Made by a program: the position numbers and the translations under genes. A stretch of 64,000 nt of DNA from Diabrotica undecimpunctata (taxonomy: Eukaryota > Arthropoda > Insecta > Coleoptera > Chrysomelidae), in NCBI RefSeq assembly GCF_040954645.1, contig NC_092808.1, forward strand, positions 117,158,049-117,222,048. Reading direction: 5' to 3'. This document shows, in pieces, positions 8,801 through 18,401 of this stretch (position 1 is its first letter; every line of letters begins with the position of its first letter). The notes under the pieces are model-generated. The model was not told where the DNA came from and did no database searches. It saw nothing but the letters and a program-made list of their open reading frames with translations.

Positions 8801-11195
8801 TATCGACTGGGTCCATTTCTACCTGCCAGTATCCAGACTTCAAATCTAAAGTAGAAAACAATTTACTTCCAGCCAATGTGTCCAATGTGTCATCGATCCG
8901 AGGCAGAGGATAACTATCTTTCTTGGTAACGTTGTTCAGCAAACGGTAATCCACACAGAACCTCGTCGTTCCGTCTTTCTTCTTAACCAGGACCACCGGA
9001 GAGACCCATGGACTCGTAGAAGGTTCTATCACCCCGTCTTTCTTCATTTCCTGAACAATCGTTTCAGCTTCCTCTCTCTTCGCCTGTGGTAATCGTCGAG
9101 CTGTTTGACGAATTGGCTTAGCATTACCAGTATCAATTTTATGCTTAACAACGGTAGTTCTTCCCGTCTTTCCTCCTTTCGGTACGAAAATATCACGATA
9201 CTGCCGAAGAAATTCCCTTAATTTCCTTTTCTCCATCTGATTTAGAGACTGTCCTGCAACTGCAACCATTTGGTCGAATTTGTCGTTGGAATTATCAGAT
9301 GTTGTCGCCTGACGAATTATGGATGTCACAGGTACACAAGTTCCTACTTTTGTCTCTTTCTTTATGGTCACTGGGTAGTCGTTGACATTGATAAGTCTCA
9401 CAGGAATTTCTTTAGCCGAAGTCACCAATTCCTTTCCAATTATGATTCCACGGCCAACCTCATCGTCGTGGTTCCAAGGCTCCATCATAACAGGTCTCCC
9501 TTCGTCTACAATTCCCTGTAGTCGCGCTACTATGATCGTTTCGCTTCTCGCAGGTACGACTGTATCTTCTGTAATGGCTGCTTGCACAGTGTTGTCATTA
9601 TGTGGATGGAGAAATACCTCCTCGTTGCCAACTTTGATTACCTTATTCTTAAAATCCAATTGGAATCCATGCATATTCATTACGTCCATTCCTAATATAA
9701 CATCCTCTTCGATGTCAGCAACTATAACAGTATGGACAAACTTTTCTGCCCCAATTCCCAATTGTACCTGGATTTCTCCATGAGTGTTGGCATTTTCACC
9801 TGTAGCGGTCCGAAGTCGTAACCTCGTTGGTAACAGTTTCTTTCGGCTGTTTATAACTGTCGGGCGTATAATGGTTCTGGTCGCTCCGGTATCCACCAAC
9901 AACGTATGCTTTTTACCATTTATGTCTCCATCTACATATACACTATCTTCACGACATTTCAAAGAAGCTATTAGTATAAGAGGGTCTTTGGAAGAGTTCC
10001 GGGTCGAAGCTGCCCCCCTAAGGTTGACTCGTTCTGGTTTTCCTGATGGTGAGTTTCTTGATTTTATGGTCTTCTTTTTCTTGCATGTCATGCTTTTCAT
10101 CAAATTAAAGAGCTGGTCAAGTTTATCTTCATCTCCTTCCTCTTTTACAGTCCTAACTTTACTGTAACCGCCAGAGGCCTGCGTAGCTGACTCGTATTCG
10201 AGGGCGGCGGATAAAACATCAACCAGCGTCTTGTGACGAGCTAATCGTAGTGTTCTCTGCATTTCATGATCACGAAGACCATCAATAAACGTTTGAACGG
10301 CCAATTTTTCCATCATGTCTTCGGGAGCTGTTGGATAAGCATATCGTACTAATCTGGCAATATCTACCTCATATTCTTGAAGAGCCTCATCTTTCTTCTG
10401 TCTACGATTTTTAAGCTGCGACTGATATACATGTTCCAAATGTTCGTGGCCATATCGCATATTTAACCTCTTCTTCAGTTGTTCGAAATCATCGGTCTCC
10501 TCTACGGCTATGGTCTGAAGCACATCTAAGGCATCTCCTCGAAGAGCGATAGTCAGGTTTACAGCCTTTTCTTTTTCAGACCATCCATTTGCTCTTGCGG
10601 CTGATTCGAACTGTTTCATGTAGTTGTTCCATGATGATTTTCCGTCGAAAGTTGGGACTTTAACATGAATAGAACCTCCACTTCCTTCAAATTTCGGCCG
10701 TGTCTCCAACTTAAATTTCGTCTCGTCTTCTTTTATCTCCACTGTAATCGGATTGTTACCTCTCTCTGCTGTCCCTGTTTCTTCCATCTTCCTTTCCATC
10801 TGTTTAATCTTTTCTTCGAAGGCCAACTTATCGGCAGCAACTTGGTTTTTTAACGAAGATATTCTATCGTCCAGGGCAGACATCTCAGAAGTGACTTTAG
10901 AGATTTCCGAAGAGATGTTAGCAGAGACTTTGCTTTCCAGAGAAGAAATCTCGTTAGAAACTTTGCTTTCTAAAGAAGCGATGTCGCCGGATACTTTGTT
11001 CTCCAATTTCGAAATCGACGAGATGACAGCATCATGTTTGTCTTCAAATATATAAGTCTCTGGGTCTAGTCCTTCTTCTAGCAAAGCGTTCTTTAGTCGT
11101 TGGACTAACTCAGCCTTTTTTCCGGTGGAAGATAATTCTCTGTCTTCAAGATGTCTTCTTAAATTAGTCACTGTCAGCTCATAAATCGTAGCCAT
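5805..11195 (-). CDS. Gag-Pol polyprotein with SAP, macro and CCCH domains
   Basis: One uninterrupted 1796-residue frame from ATG at 11195 (a GTG two codons upstream is less likely); it serves as Gag and Pol together, with no frameshift. Domains in order: SAP-like helix-extended-helix about 4-42; coiled coil about 56-140 with repeated SSLESKVS-type units; Gag core about 178-343; protease with DTGA at 435-438 and ILGMDV at 500-505; reverse transcriptase with YLDD 846-849; RNase H with D993, E1036, D1061; integrase zinc site H1226, H1233, C1263, C1266; DDE triad D1295, D1355, E1391 (spacings 59 and 35); GPY/F module about 1530; then a TARG1-like macro domain about 1609-1741 and a CCCH finger C1755, C1763, C1769, H1773. 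No CCHC knuckle follows the Gag core. All polymerase and integrase catalytic residues are present. The last residues are encoded by the polypurine tract and LTR. Confidence 0.96.
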   Translation of the reverse strand: MATIYELTVTNLRRHLEDRELSSTGKKAELVQRLKNALLEEGLDPETYIFEDKHDAVISSISKLENKVSGDIASLESKVSNEISSLESKVSANISSEISKVTSEMSALDDRISSLKNQVAADKLAFEEKIKQMERKMEETGTAERGNNPITVEIKEDETKFKLETRPKFEGSGGSIHVKVPTFDGKSSWNNYMKQFESAARANGWSEKEKAVNLTIALRGDALDVLQTIAVEETDDFEQLKKRLNMRYGHEHLEHVYQSQLKNRRQKKDEALQEYEVDIARLVRYAYPTAPEDMMEKLAVQTFIDGLRDHEMQRTLRLARHKTLVDVLSAALEYESATQASGGYSKVRTVKEEGDEDKLDQLFNLMKSMTCKKKKTIKSRNSPSGKPERVNLRGAASTRNSSKDPLILIASLKCREDSVYVDGDINGKKHTLLVDTGATRTIIRPTVINSRKKLLPTRLRLRTATGENANTHGEIQVQLGIGAEKFVHTVIVADIEEDVILGMDVMNMHGFQLDFKNKVIKVGNEEVFLHPHNDNTVQAAITEDTVVPARSETIIVARLQGIVDEGRPVMMEPWNHDDEVGRGIIIGKELVTSAKEIPVRLINVNDYPVTIKKETKVGTCVPVTSIIRQATTSDNSNDKFDQMVAVAGQSLNQMEKRKLREFLRQYRDIFVPKGGKTGRTTVVKHKIDTGNAKPIRQTARRLPQAKREEAETIVQEMKKDGVIEPSTSPWVSPVVLVKKKDGTTRFCVDYRLLNNVTKKDSYPLPRIDDTLDTLAGSKLFSTLDLKSGYWQVEMDPVDKEKTAFTTGSGLWQFNVMPFGLCNAPATFERLMENVLRGLSWKTCLVYLDDIIVLGETFEDHLRNLENVFNRLKAAQLMLNPKKCQLFQGKVNYLGHIVSKEGVAVDKGKIDSIKEWPKPTDKHQVRSFLGLCTYYRRFIEKFADIAKPLTRLTEEAREYRWDIDCQNAFETLKKHLITAPILGYPLPEGEFILDTDASNVGIGGVLSQIQGGQERVLGYFSKVLSKPERNYCVTRRELLAVVKSVEHFYQYLYGRKFLIRTDHAALKWLMQFKNPEGQIARWIERLQEYDFKIEHRAGVSHRNADSLSRRPCPAECPHCNKTESKEAAVLRTTIVNDDWTPTKIREEQERDPVIQKIRKWKEENRRPPWQEISNLCSVVKTYWAQWDSFIIEDGLLKRVLENDDGSEKRRQLVIPKSRIAEVLRQLHDSPSGGHFGVRKTLQRIRERFYWMNSSDDVKDWCKKCTICATSNGPHRKRRAPMRQYNVGSPFERIALDIAGPFPESENGGKYMLVVMDYFTKWVEIYALPDQKAATVADKLIQEYISRFGVPLEIHSDQGRNFESDLFQGICDRLGMKKTRTTAYHPQSDGMVERMNRTVGKYLTKMVSDHQRDWDQYLPFFTMAYRSAVNESTGQTPARVLFGREMRLPCDLEFGCRPGEDVAGEDYVIELRRRMDDVHELVRSHLQIASDRMKKRYDTQAEKGCFKKNDKVWLYNPKKRKGCSPKLQQFWEGPYLIMEKINDVIYRISKIPRGKPMIVHHNRLASFEGDHDVDEEVEVNQVQDVSDLTFEEFMGAYGGTGKARHGVTTEEKQDLLALPDDYSLALTIPASIKDAPGLASVFRRKFGRVAELQCQVPAPGKTLKLQDASRYLFYLVTKDTARDQPTYRDVWEALLQLRGHVLESDVQKLAMPKLECRQLDWRVIRNMVEEIFKDTEVQVLVCCNPHSYWCGEKTVPCHFYTTGSCKRGSSCRYQHTVPVPVPTRFQEEPSFKRGAMLR
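5816..5828 (-). promoter_or_regulatory. Polypurine tract (plus-strand primer)
   Basis: Read on the minus strand this is AAGAGGGGGGCAA, directly before the 3' LTR start TGTTACG. It is the expected primer for plus-strand DNA synthesis and is also translated as part of the gag-pol frame. Confidence 0.9.
5877..5933 (-). other. CCCH zinc finger coding segment
   Basis: Encodes CHFYTTGSCKRGSSCRYQH, a C-x7-C-x5-C-x3-H finger as in RNA-binding CCCH proteins. It is the only clear zinc-binding module outside integrase in this polyprotein and may stand in for the missing Gag knuckle (inference). Confidence 0.85.
5976..6377 (-). other. TARG1/OARD1-like macro domain coding segment
   Basis: The translation contains APGLASVFRRKFGRVAEL, then RYLFYLVTKDTARDQPTY, then LAMPKLECRQLDW and NMVEEIF. 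This order and wording matches the TARG1 (OARD1) branch of macro domains: the glycine loop before a Phe-x-x-Lys-Phe-Gly helix, the Arg-Tyr-hydrophobic-Tyr-Leu-hydrophobic-Thr-Lys strand, and the Met-Pro strand. The lysine equivalent to the TARG1 catalytic lysine is kept (K1676). The GCGLD loop that carries the TARG1 catalytic aspartate is shortened to ECR, so hydrolase activity is doubtful while ADP-ribose binding remains possible. Confidence 0.82.
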
Positions 11196-11251
11196 TTTCA
11201 CAATTTATTTTATATTCACTTATATTATTATTATAAGTCTAATTTATGTTC

Positions 11252-11269
11252 GATCTCACTCTGACACCA
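11252..11269 (-). promoter_or_regulatory. Primer binding site
   Basis: Two bases inside the 5' LTR, the minus strand reads TGGTGTCAGAGTGAGATC. TGG is the usual start, complementary to a tRNA CCA end. I cannot name the tRNA with confidence. Confidence 0.75.
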
Positions 11270-11271
11270 TT

Positions 11272-11618
11272 TGTTGTGAATTTATTAATTGTTAAGTCTT
11301 TAATTTATAATGTCTTGTTCTTATCTTAATTCATTAAAAAGCACAATGACTGATATTTATTTATTTTCACTAAACATACATAATTTATTAAAAAGCGAAC
11401 GTAACATTTTATCGCGAGCGCGTCGTCCGAATTAACTGCCCTCCATATAAAAATGTTGTATTTATATACGAAATCCTGATATACTAGAACAGCATCGAAA
11501 GATCGAGAAGCTTGGCCGGCTCATTCACCATAATTTTGGTTCTAGACTTCCACCGAAATTTCTACAATAAAACAGAATAATTAGTCATAAAAGTTAGGCC
11601 AGTATATTTATCGTAACA
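11272..11618 (-). repeat. 5' LTR of the Gypsy element
   Basis: 347 bp, same sequence as 5469-5815. It is followed in the plus-strand direction by the GTAT target duplication (11619-11622). Confidence 0.97.
11458..11468 (-). promoter_or_regulatory. Candidate TATA box of the 5' LTR
   Basis: The minus strand reads TATATAAATAC in the middle of the LTR, with AATAAA-type signals downstream (near 11396-11401 and 11363-11368), a plausible U3-R layout. The transcription start is not known. Confidence 0.45.
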
Positions 11619-11622
11619 GTAT

Positions 11623-12490
11623 TAAAGTGTATTGCTTGAGATATTAATCAAAGCTTTGATATATTTAGAATTTTTAGTTCTAATAATTCATAAGGTTTAT
11701 TTTTGCCTTTTTTGCAAAAAGGTGGATTATATTACAAACGGTAACATCGATTGAAATGTTTTCCTATAAGAAAACTATTAACAGATATACTTGCCAATAA
11801 TTCGCTATTTACCATAATATATGTAATTACACTTTCATCGATGAATTTCCCAATCACTTTAAATATGCCATCATAATAATTTTATGAAGAGATCCAATAT
11901 GAATAAATAATTTATCAAAATTGGGTTTTGTCTAGCTCTGTGTTGGCAGAGCTATTTTTGCAATGCCAAACCGTTCGTTACTTCGATATTATCCATATAA
12001 CATTCAGAAGCTGCCTTTAGAGCTTGATTCATGGTCTTAAAAAACTGAAGAATTGGTAGGCGAACAATTTATTGCTGTAAGATATGATATCTTCTGTACA
12101 TTAGTAGTACCTTTATATATTAAACTATTAAATACCACCCACGAAGGCATTTTAGGCAATTTTAGTAGATGACTAGATACCCAAGTGTAATTAATGTTTT
12201 TAATGGTTCATCGCACTATCGTAAAGGACTATCGAAAGGCAGCGAAAGGCAGAAATTTATCGTAATATCTAGATTTCGTATCCTACGGCATTAATGCATG
12301 AGTTATTGTATCTAAAGATCGTTGCCTCTTTCTAGATACATCATGGCACGTAGCTCCAATTTCATCATCACTAGTAACAGATTAATTTTCTGCATTTTCT
12401 CATGATTTAACAATATCTTGAAATATTTTGCCTACTGCATCATGGCACTATAAAAAACTAATAATCCCCCCTATAATTTAAATGACATGT
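11623..12490. other. No gene recognised
   Basis: AT-rich right flank of the Gypsy element. No domain or repeat recognised. Confidence 0.4.
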
Positions 12491-12499
12491 GCGTAGGAA

Positions 12500-13335
12500 C
12501 ACGCATTGTGGATCCCACAATCCCATTGTGTGGGGATTGTAACCGGGGCGAAGTTTCTGGGGATATATTTGGATGCAGGATTAACCTGGGAACAACATAT
12601 AGTTAATCTATCGAAAAAGCTTTCCCGACAACTTTTCCTCTTCAGGAACCTTGTACAAGTAACTTTCAGGGAAACTATTTTAACAGCTTATCATAGTAAT
12701 TTCCATTCTCATCTGATATATGCTATTCTCTTCTGGGGCCACTCTTGTCATATTGATAAAGTGTTTGCACAACAAAGAAAGTGTGTTCGTATTATCTCTG
12801 GGCCCTGTTATAGAGCAGACTGTAGAAACTTCTTTAGGGCTTTTAAAATATTAACTTTACCTTGTGTATACATTATGCAGTGTCTGTTGAACATTATATA
12901 AAATCTTAGCCAATACAATGGGCATGTAGATTTTCACAATTATTCCACCAGATTTAACAATAATCCTATACCAGAATTTGGCTGACTTGAGAGATCCAGA
13001 AATGGTTTAAGGTATTTAGCCATAAAATTCTACAACTTAGTGCCAACTAGAATAAACACTCTTAATTTTCTTCAGTTTAAGGCAAAAATTAAGAGTTACC
13101 TTATAGTGAATGTCTTTTTTACATATGAGGAGTATTTTACTTCCAATTTTAATTTGTTGTAATTATCAACAGTATAAGTTAAAACACTGTATTTATGTTT
13201 TATGTTTTATATTTAGATTTATGTGTATATTAATTATATTGACATATATTTTTTTATCTTTGACTTGTAAAAAATACTTTTGTATTAATTTCTTACCAAT
13301 AAACCATTTATATATCGATCTATCTATCTATATAT
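12500..13335 (+). pseudogene. 3' end of a Jockey/CR1-type LINE
   Basis: The frame contains AKFLGIYLDAGLTWEQHIVN, the typical post-palm motif of Jockey/CR1-type reverse transcriptases, then ILTAYHSNFHSHLIYAILFW and FRAFKILTLPCVYIMQCL, the conserved C-terminal tail. After a stop near 12901 the tail continues in pieces (YLAIKFYNLVPTRI, LQFKAKIKSYL). The last 120 bases are an AT-rich 3' UTR with CAATAAA, ending in a short TATC repeat near 13315-13335. The palm and everything before it are missing, so this is a 5'-truncated copy. Confidence 0.82.
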
Positions 13336-13409
13336 CCCAACTATGTTAATGATAGTATTAAGCCTGAAAAGCCTTAAAGCCTATCCGAGGTATCAGAGGC
13401 TAAATGACA

Positions 13410-14560
13410 AGTTATTGATGAATGCAAAAAGGAAATTCTTGAAGCTGAGACAACTGATGCATTTGCAAATGATATAAATTTGTCACTTGATATTAGCAAA
13501 GTTGATCAACCAGCAGATTCTTCAACATTAGTTTTGGATAATGTAGCGACCGAAACATTTGACATACAAGAACCATTTACATCCACTTCTACAAATGCAT
13601 GTTTTAAACCAACCAAAAGAGCTCGATCTCCATTGCCAACTCTTGAAGATACTGGGTCATTAATTCAACCTAATGATGGTGGTTTCACTGGAGGAGGTAA
13701 GATTATATAGAAAACATATTTACACGTTAGGTATATTATCTTTTTTATTGCGGCTATGAATACAGTATCAAAAAACTCGAAAGGTCTTTCCAAATTGACG
13801 TGGCCTAATCGCTCACTGCGTTTACATGTAAATAAGGTGGCTTTTCGTGGCGATTCATCCCTTCCTACAAAAGTCAAACAACTTCAAACACCGATGCAAT
13901 TCTTTAATTATTTTTTTAACGACGATATCGTTAAACTGATTGCTGAAGAGACAAACCGTTGTGCTTTCAACACCATTCAGCACAACTGCAGACGTAATAA
14001 GACATTACATTGGTATAATGCTGTACATCTCTATATATCGCTATCCCAACATAGGTAGTTATTGGGAAAATAATCCTTTTGTGGAAATTTATAACTGTAT
14101 GACATCGAAACAATTTATTGTTATAAAGAAGTATTTTTCCGTTTAAGATGAATCACAACGAAAGAAGAAAGGTGAACCAGGATATGATTCATTATTTCCG
14201 GATTCGTACGCTAGCTAACAAACTAAATGATAGGTTTGATTACATCCCCAAAACGGCTAGAATTTGTGTTGATGAACAGATGCGCTCCACAAAAACGAAA
14301 CGCCATTTGCGTCAGTATATGGCAAATAAGCTGCACAAATGGAATGTGGAATTGTTTGTTCTATGTGATTCACATGGTTTTGCCTATCGTTTCGAAATTT
14401 AGAATGGTGCTGGAGATAATGTACTCTTGCCTGGTATACCAGACCTAGGAGCAACATCAAATATTGTGGTTCATTTATCACAAACGATTCCTAATTTTTT
14501 ATTTGTACCTTATCATATACCTCTACATATAAAGAAAGCAGAGGGTTTTTCATAAAATAC
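13410..14560 (+). pseudogene. piggyBac-like transposase, N-terminal half
   Basis: An acidic N-terminal part (about 13410-13697) is joined, after a likely GT...AG intron (about 13698-13766), to the piggyBac domain: LQTPMQFFNYFFNDDIVKLI with ETNRCAF, then GIMLYISIYRYPNIGSYW in another frame, then ARICVDEQMRSTKTKRHLRQY, YMANKLHKWNVELFVLCDSH. VDEQM carries the first catalytic aspartate. At least two frameshifts (near 13985 and 14145) and several stops show the gene is dead. The second and third catalytic aspartate regions are missing or unreadable. The C-terminal part reappears at 15309, beyond an inserted LINE. Confidence 0.85.
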
Positions 14561-14619
14561 ATAACCTTAAGTTATGGGATCGACGTAAGAACTGTATTAT
14601 AGAAGGATAACCAATATGA

Positions 14620-15308
14620 TAACCAAAAACTAAAACTAAAACTAAAACTTTAGTATTTTCAAAGACACCAATAAACGTACAGGTGTATGCCAAGGGTCAA
14701 ATAATAGAACAGGTAAATTCCATAAAATATTTGGGAACAAATATCAATAGTCAGCGTAATCCAAAAAAAGAAATCCTATCAAGAATCGAACAAGCAAGGA
14801 AAACATTCATGAGCATTAAAACATTTTTTACAAGATCAGACCTTAGTCTACAGCTTAGAATCCGAATGATCAGATGTTACGTTTTTTCTGTCTTACTGTA
14901 TGCCTGTGAAAGTTGGACAATGGACTCTGAAATAGAAAAAAGAATAGATGCCTTTGAGATGTATATATACAGACGAATGTTGAGGATTCCATGGGTACAA
15001 AGAGTTACTAATGTTGAGGTACTTCGTCGCATGTGTAAACAAAAATAATTACTAAGAATAATCAAAAAAAGGAAAATGCAATACTTGGGTCATGTGCTGA
15101 GAGGCGAAAGATATGAATTACTTCAAGTTATACTGGAAGGAAAAGTACAGGGCAAAAGATCAGTAGGAAGACGCTAGAACTCGTGGCTGAAAGACCTGAG
15201 GAGATGGTTCGACCGCTCATCCGCAGAGATCTTTCGCGCAGGAGTTTCCAAAACTACAATTGCCATTTGGATCGCCAACCCTCGAAAGGAGACGGCGCAA
15301 TGAGAAGA
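14620..15308 (+). mobile_element. RTE-type LINE 3' fragment inserted in the piggyBac-like gene
   Basis: Reads TLVFSKTPINVQVYAKGQII, SIKYLGTNIN, LRIRMIRCYVFSVLLYACES and RRMLRIPWVQRVTNVEVLRR, the C-terminal tail of RTE-like elements, and after a stop near 15046 continues with YLGHVLRGERYELLQVILEG and IAIWIANPRKETAQ. It ends near a GAGAAGAAG tail, directly followed by piggyBac coding sequence. The palm is missing. Confidence 0.85.
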
Positions 15309-15835
15309 AGAACCAATATGTCCGCCTGGCATCGACATATGTTGGCATTGAACCTTTTATAAGAACTACTCGAAATCAACAAAAAGCAAAAGTACCTCGG
15401 TATGATAGGAAGCAAAAAAACAACACATTGAAGTTGATTGTCCCCTAATCATACGTAAATATATTGCTGTTCATTCATACTAATCACATTCGAGCAAAAA
15501 GCTGAAATATTACGATTCATATATTCTATCATTTTCTCGACATGGCTGCCACAAACGCATTCATACTATATAAACGTATATGTGCCCAAAAGGCAAATCA
15601 TTTCAGTGACTGTTGTGAAGAGAAGAGGCGTCTGTCATTTCCAGAATTCTGTGAGGAGATAGCATCTGGCCTTGTTTCTTTCAAGGAAAAACGAAATATA
15701 GGTCGACCATCATTAGCTCGAAATGGTGAACCTTGTTCTGCTAGTAAAACTAGTTTATCTAGTGTTGGAAAAAGAGCAGTTAATCAAGTTGGTGATGTAC
15801 GTTTTGATATTGAAAACCACCCTCAAAAATAACAT
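15309..15835 (+). pseudogene. piggyBac-like transposase, C-terminal part
   Basis: Begins NQYVRLASTYVGIEPFIR and KVPRYDRKQK, a pattern seen just before the GGVDLLD motif in piggyBac-type proteins. The catalytic GGVD segment itself is gone. After stops, FYHFLDMAATNAFILYKRI and EFCEEIASGL follow, the known C-terminal helices. It is in line with the N-terminal half at 13410-14560, the LINE lying between. Two or three stops lie between the pieces. Confidence 0.83.
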
Positions 15836-16984
15836 GTTCTATACTCGTTTCTCTCAATAAAACTTGTTATATATTAAACATCTACCAAAGTTATTTTTTA
15901 CTTATAACCCGACAAAACAGTCTGTAGACGGTCTTCACTATTATTCATCAAGGAATCATTCTAGACAAGATTTTTAGTAGAGAGTTTAAAAATATGTTAC
16001 GTTTGCCTATATTTACTTGAAAAAAAAATATCAACTTCAACAGATAGTTTTTACGATCTTGCCTGTTAGAGGGCTAATTCCATCATTAATTAATTTTATC
16101 AGAAATGCAAAAAAAGTGGTATTGTATAAAGAAATATACAGCATGAAATTTTCCAAATAAATAATAATTTTTATGTTTTCAGGCAAATAGATTTTGTCTG
16201 ATGCCATGATACACACATGCCACACTAAACTAAACGCTAAATGGAGTTTTATTTCCAGAGAATATACTGCTATTAGAACCTTATTTTTACAAAAAAATTT
16301 ACTTCTTTTTTGCTAATTTCTTTTCAATTGTTTACTTATATTAGACAAAAATTGTATTGTTTTTATATCATTTAGTTGGAGTACAGAATATGTCCATAAT
16401 AACTGAAAAATGTATAAGACAAGGAGCATACAATCTTAAATTATAAGATTTTCTCTAAACAAAAAAACATCAAACGAAATATAATGGTCTTTTTTCTTTT
16501 GAAGTATAAAAGAAGTCGCTCGAAATTGTATTTTAAATGCATTGTTTTTAGGTCCCTTTAAGATTTAAGACTTTTTCCATGTTAATCTGTTACATGAAAC
16601 AAATTCATATTATACTTAAGCTAAACTGACTGGATTATTTTATTTTTCATCGACAATTAAATAAATAATAATAAAAACTATTGTTACTTGTTTTGCTTTC
16701 CACAAAAAGTAACTGTATATTCATTCATATATCGTCGGTATACTGCGAAAACCAGGTAAATGACAAATTTTAAAATATTGAGTTAAGTATACCAAAATTC
16801 TCAGCTTTTTCCGCTCTACATATAGGTAAACCCCAATAAATAATACGACTTACCATTCAGCAGCTAATTTATGTAATAAACAAATAAGTTACACCCAACC
16901 AATTTTTCGTTTTCAAATAAAACAATATATCTCTTATTACTTCCATAAAATTAAAGTTCTGTTGCATGTAAAACACATTAACTT
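15836..16984. other. No gene recognised
   Basis: AT-rich. Small open frames occur on the minus strand (16037-16225, 16869-17057) but show no family resemblance. Confidence 0.4.
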
Positions 16985-17675
16985 GTCTAGCATTGAATAG
17001 TTTATTTCTGAGGTGCATCGATGTCAATGAACGATTTTGTGTAGAATTAAGAACCAAAAAACGGTCATCAATTGCGGTTGTGCACCTTGGACGTCCTTGA
17101 CCAGGCTTTCGTACAAAATTTCATGTTTTGCGGTACCTTTTTATAGTATTCGAAACTATAGATTCAGTTCTGCTGAGACGTCGCGAGCCGACGAAAATCC
17201 TCACGCCATAAAAACGTTTCATCGCCAAAGTACTTTCAAAGTTAATGTTTGGCAGGAATTGTGGATAACAATCTAATAGGCCCAGTATTTCTTTCCAACA
17301 ATTTACAATCTTGGCAAACGATTTACAAGAATATTTGGAAGAAGTGAATGTTGCAATAAGGCCAAATATGTGGTTTCTACAAGAGAGCGCTCCACCGCAT
17401 TACAGTAATGAAGTCCGGGAATACCTTTGCAGGCAGTATCCTGGTCGGTGGATTGGAAGGGGTCGTGACGCACCTATTTCTTGGCCACCCAGAAGTCCAG
17501 ATCTTAATCCCATGGTCTTTTGCTTTTGGGGTTTATAAAAGAGAAAGTGTATTCTGTAACAATAGAGGACCAAGAACAATTGAGGGTTAAAATAATCGAA
17601 GCTACAAATCAATTTCGTCAGAAAAATATGATTTTTTAGCGCAAACTGTTTTTTGAAAAAAGTGATAAAAGGCAA
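16985..17675 (+). pseudogene. IS630/mariner-type transposase remnant
   Basis: The clearest part is ANDLQEYLEEVNVAIRPNMW, FLQESAPPHYSNEVREYL and PPRSPDLNPMVFCFWG at 17311-17538. This is the C-terminal catalytic half of an insect IS630/Tc1/mariner-type transposase: the FQQDGAPPH motif with its aspartate (here changed to Glu-Ser) and the SPDLNP motif. Upstream (16985-17280) frames with stops read FLRCIDVNERF and similar, matching the preceding region. The second catalytic Asp of the DGAPPH motif is lost (QESAPPH), and the frame shifts after 17538 (RAKIIEATN-like tail at 17580-17640). Confidence 0.82.
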
Positions 17676-18035
17676 AAAAAATTTAAAAATAATGTGTTAA
17701 AAATAATTCGTTTAATTTGAACGTATTCAAAAGTTTGGTGGGATTTAGGGCTGCGCACCCAGCTTAAACTTTTTCTGTGCGCTTAAATTTTATTGTTTTT
17801 TTTTTATGAAAAATTCTTTCAGAACAAGAAAGTAACGTGTCCATTTTTAGTACAAAATTTCAAATAGTTTAGGAGATAATGCAAAAAAAACAATTTTTAT
17901 TTTGTAACTTCAAAGGGCTGTAACTTTTTTTGTGTACCCATTTGTACTAAGGTAAGTTGGATTCAATCAATTTATTTTTGTCCCCTGAATGCATGATTTA
18001 ATTTATGACATACCTTTTTGAAACATCCTGTATAC
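17676..18035 (+). mobile_element. Probable 3' end of the mariner-like element
   Basis: Non-coding AT-rich sequence ending in GAAACATCCTGTA near 18021-18033. Inverted, this gives TACAGGATGTTTC, close to the ACAGGGTGTTTC ends common in insect IS630/mariner-like elements. The matching left end was not found. Confidence 0.4.
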
Positions 18036-18357
18036 TTTTAACATTTACCCAAAATTATGACTTTAACAAATCATTTGATGATGCTTTCTTAAATTTTAGG
18101 TAATTAATTCTAATTTGGATCTACCTATTGTTTTGTATTATAAGACTGAAGTCTGGTAAAACTTAATTTCATATATTTACAAACTAAATTCAAAAATATA
18201 GAATGTATCTTGCCAATATATTGGCAGGTCAAATATTTAAATTTTATTAGGAATTATTTTTATTTTTAATAAGAGTATATTTTTTGTTTTATTCTTTTAA
18301 ACAAGTGCTCTTTTATTTTTAATTCAACCAAAAAAAATTGATCACACTATTAAAAGC
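18036..18357. other. No gene recognised
   Basis: AT-rich with no coding signal. Confidence 0.4.
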
Positions 18358-18401
18358 CGATACAAATACACCGCGTTATAAAGGTCAGTGTATTTGTATC
18401 G
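18358..18401. repeat. Perfect 14-bp inverted repeat
   Basis: CGATACAAATACAC at 18358-18371 is exactly reversed and complemented at 18388-18401, with a 16-base spacer. Confidence 0.95.

Larger units (their letters stand above)
5469..11618 (-). mobile_element. Complete Ty3/Gypsy LTR retrotransposon with macro domain
   Basis: A 6150-bp element with two 347-bp LTRs that I read as identical base for base. It is flanked by a 4-bp duplication GTAT (5465-5468 and 11619-11622). In transcriptional order on the minus strand it has the 5' LTR, a primer-binding-site-like sequence, a leader of only about 76 bases, one long ORF, a polypurine tract and the 3' LTR. Domain order PR-RT-RNaseH-IN places it in Ty3/Gypsy; BEL would share the order, but the integrase GPY/F module and RT motifs are Gypsy-like. 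I see no envelope gene. Identical LTRs and an open frame point to a recent insertion. Confidence 0.97.

Noticed and set aside
6363..11055. Open frames of up to 142 codons on the plus strand across the Gypsy element
   Set aside because: They are antisense to a continuous, fully conserved gag-pol frame and have no domain of their own.
5469..11618. Possible envelope gene, which would make the Gypsy element an insect errantivirus
   Set aside because: No signal peptide, fusion peptide or membrane segment after integrase; that region is the macro domain and CCCH finger, and no further frame follows.
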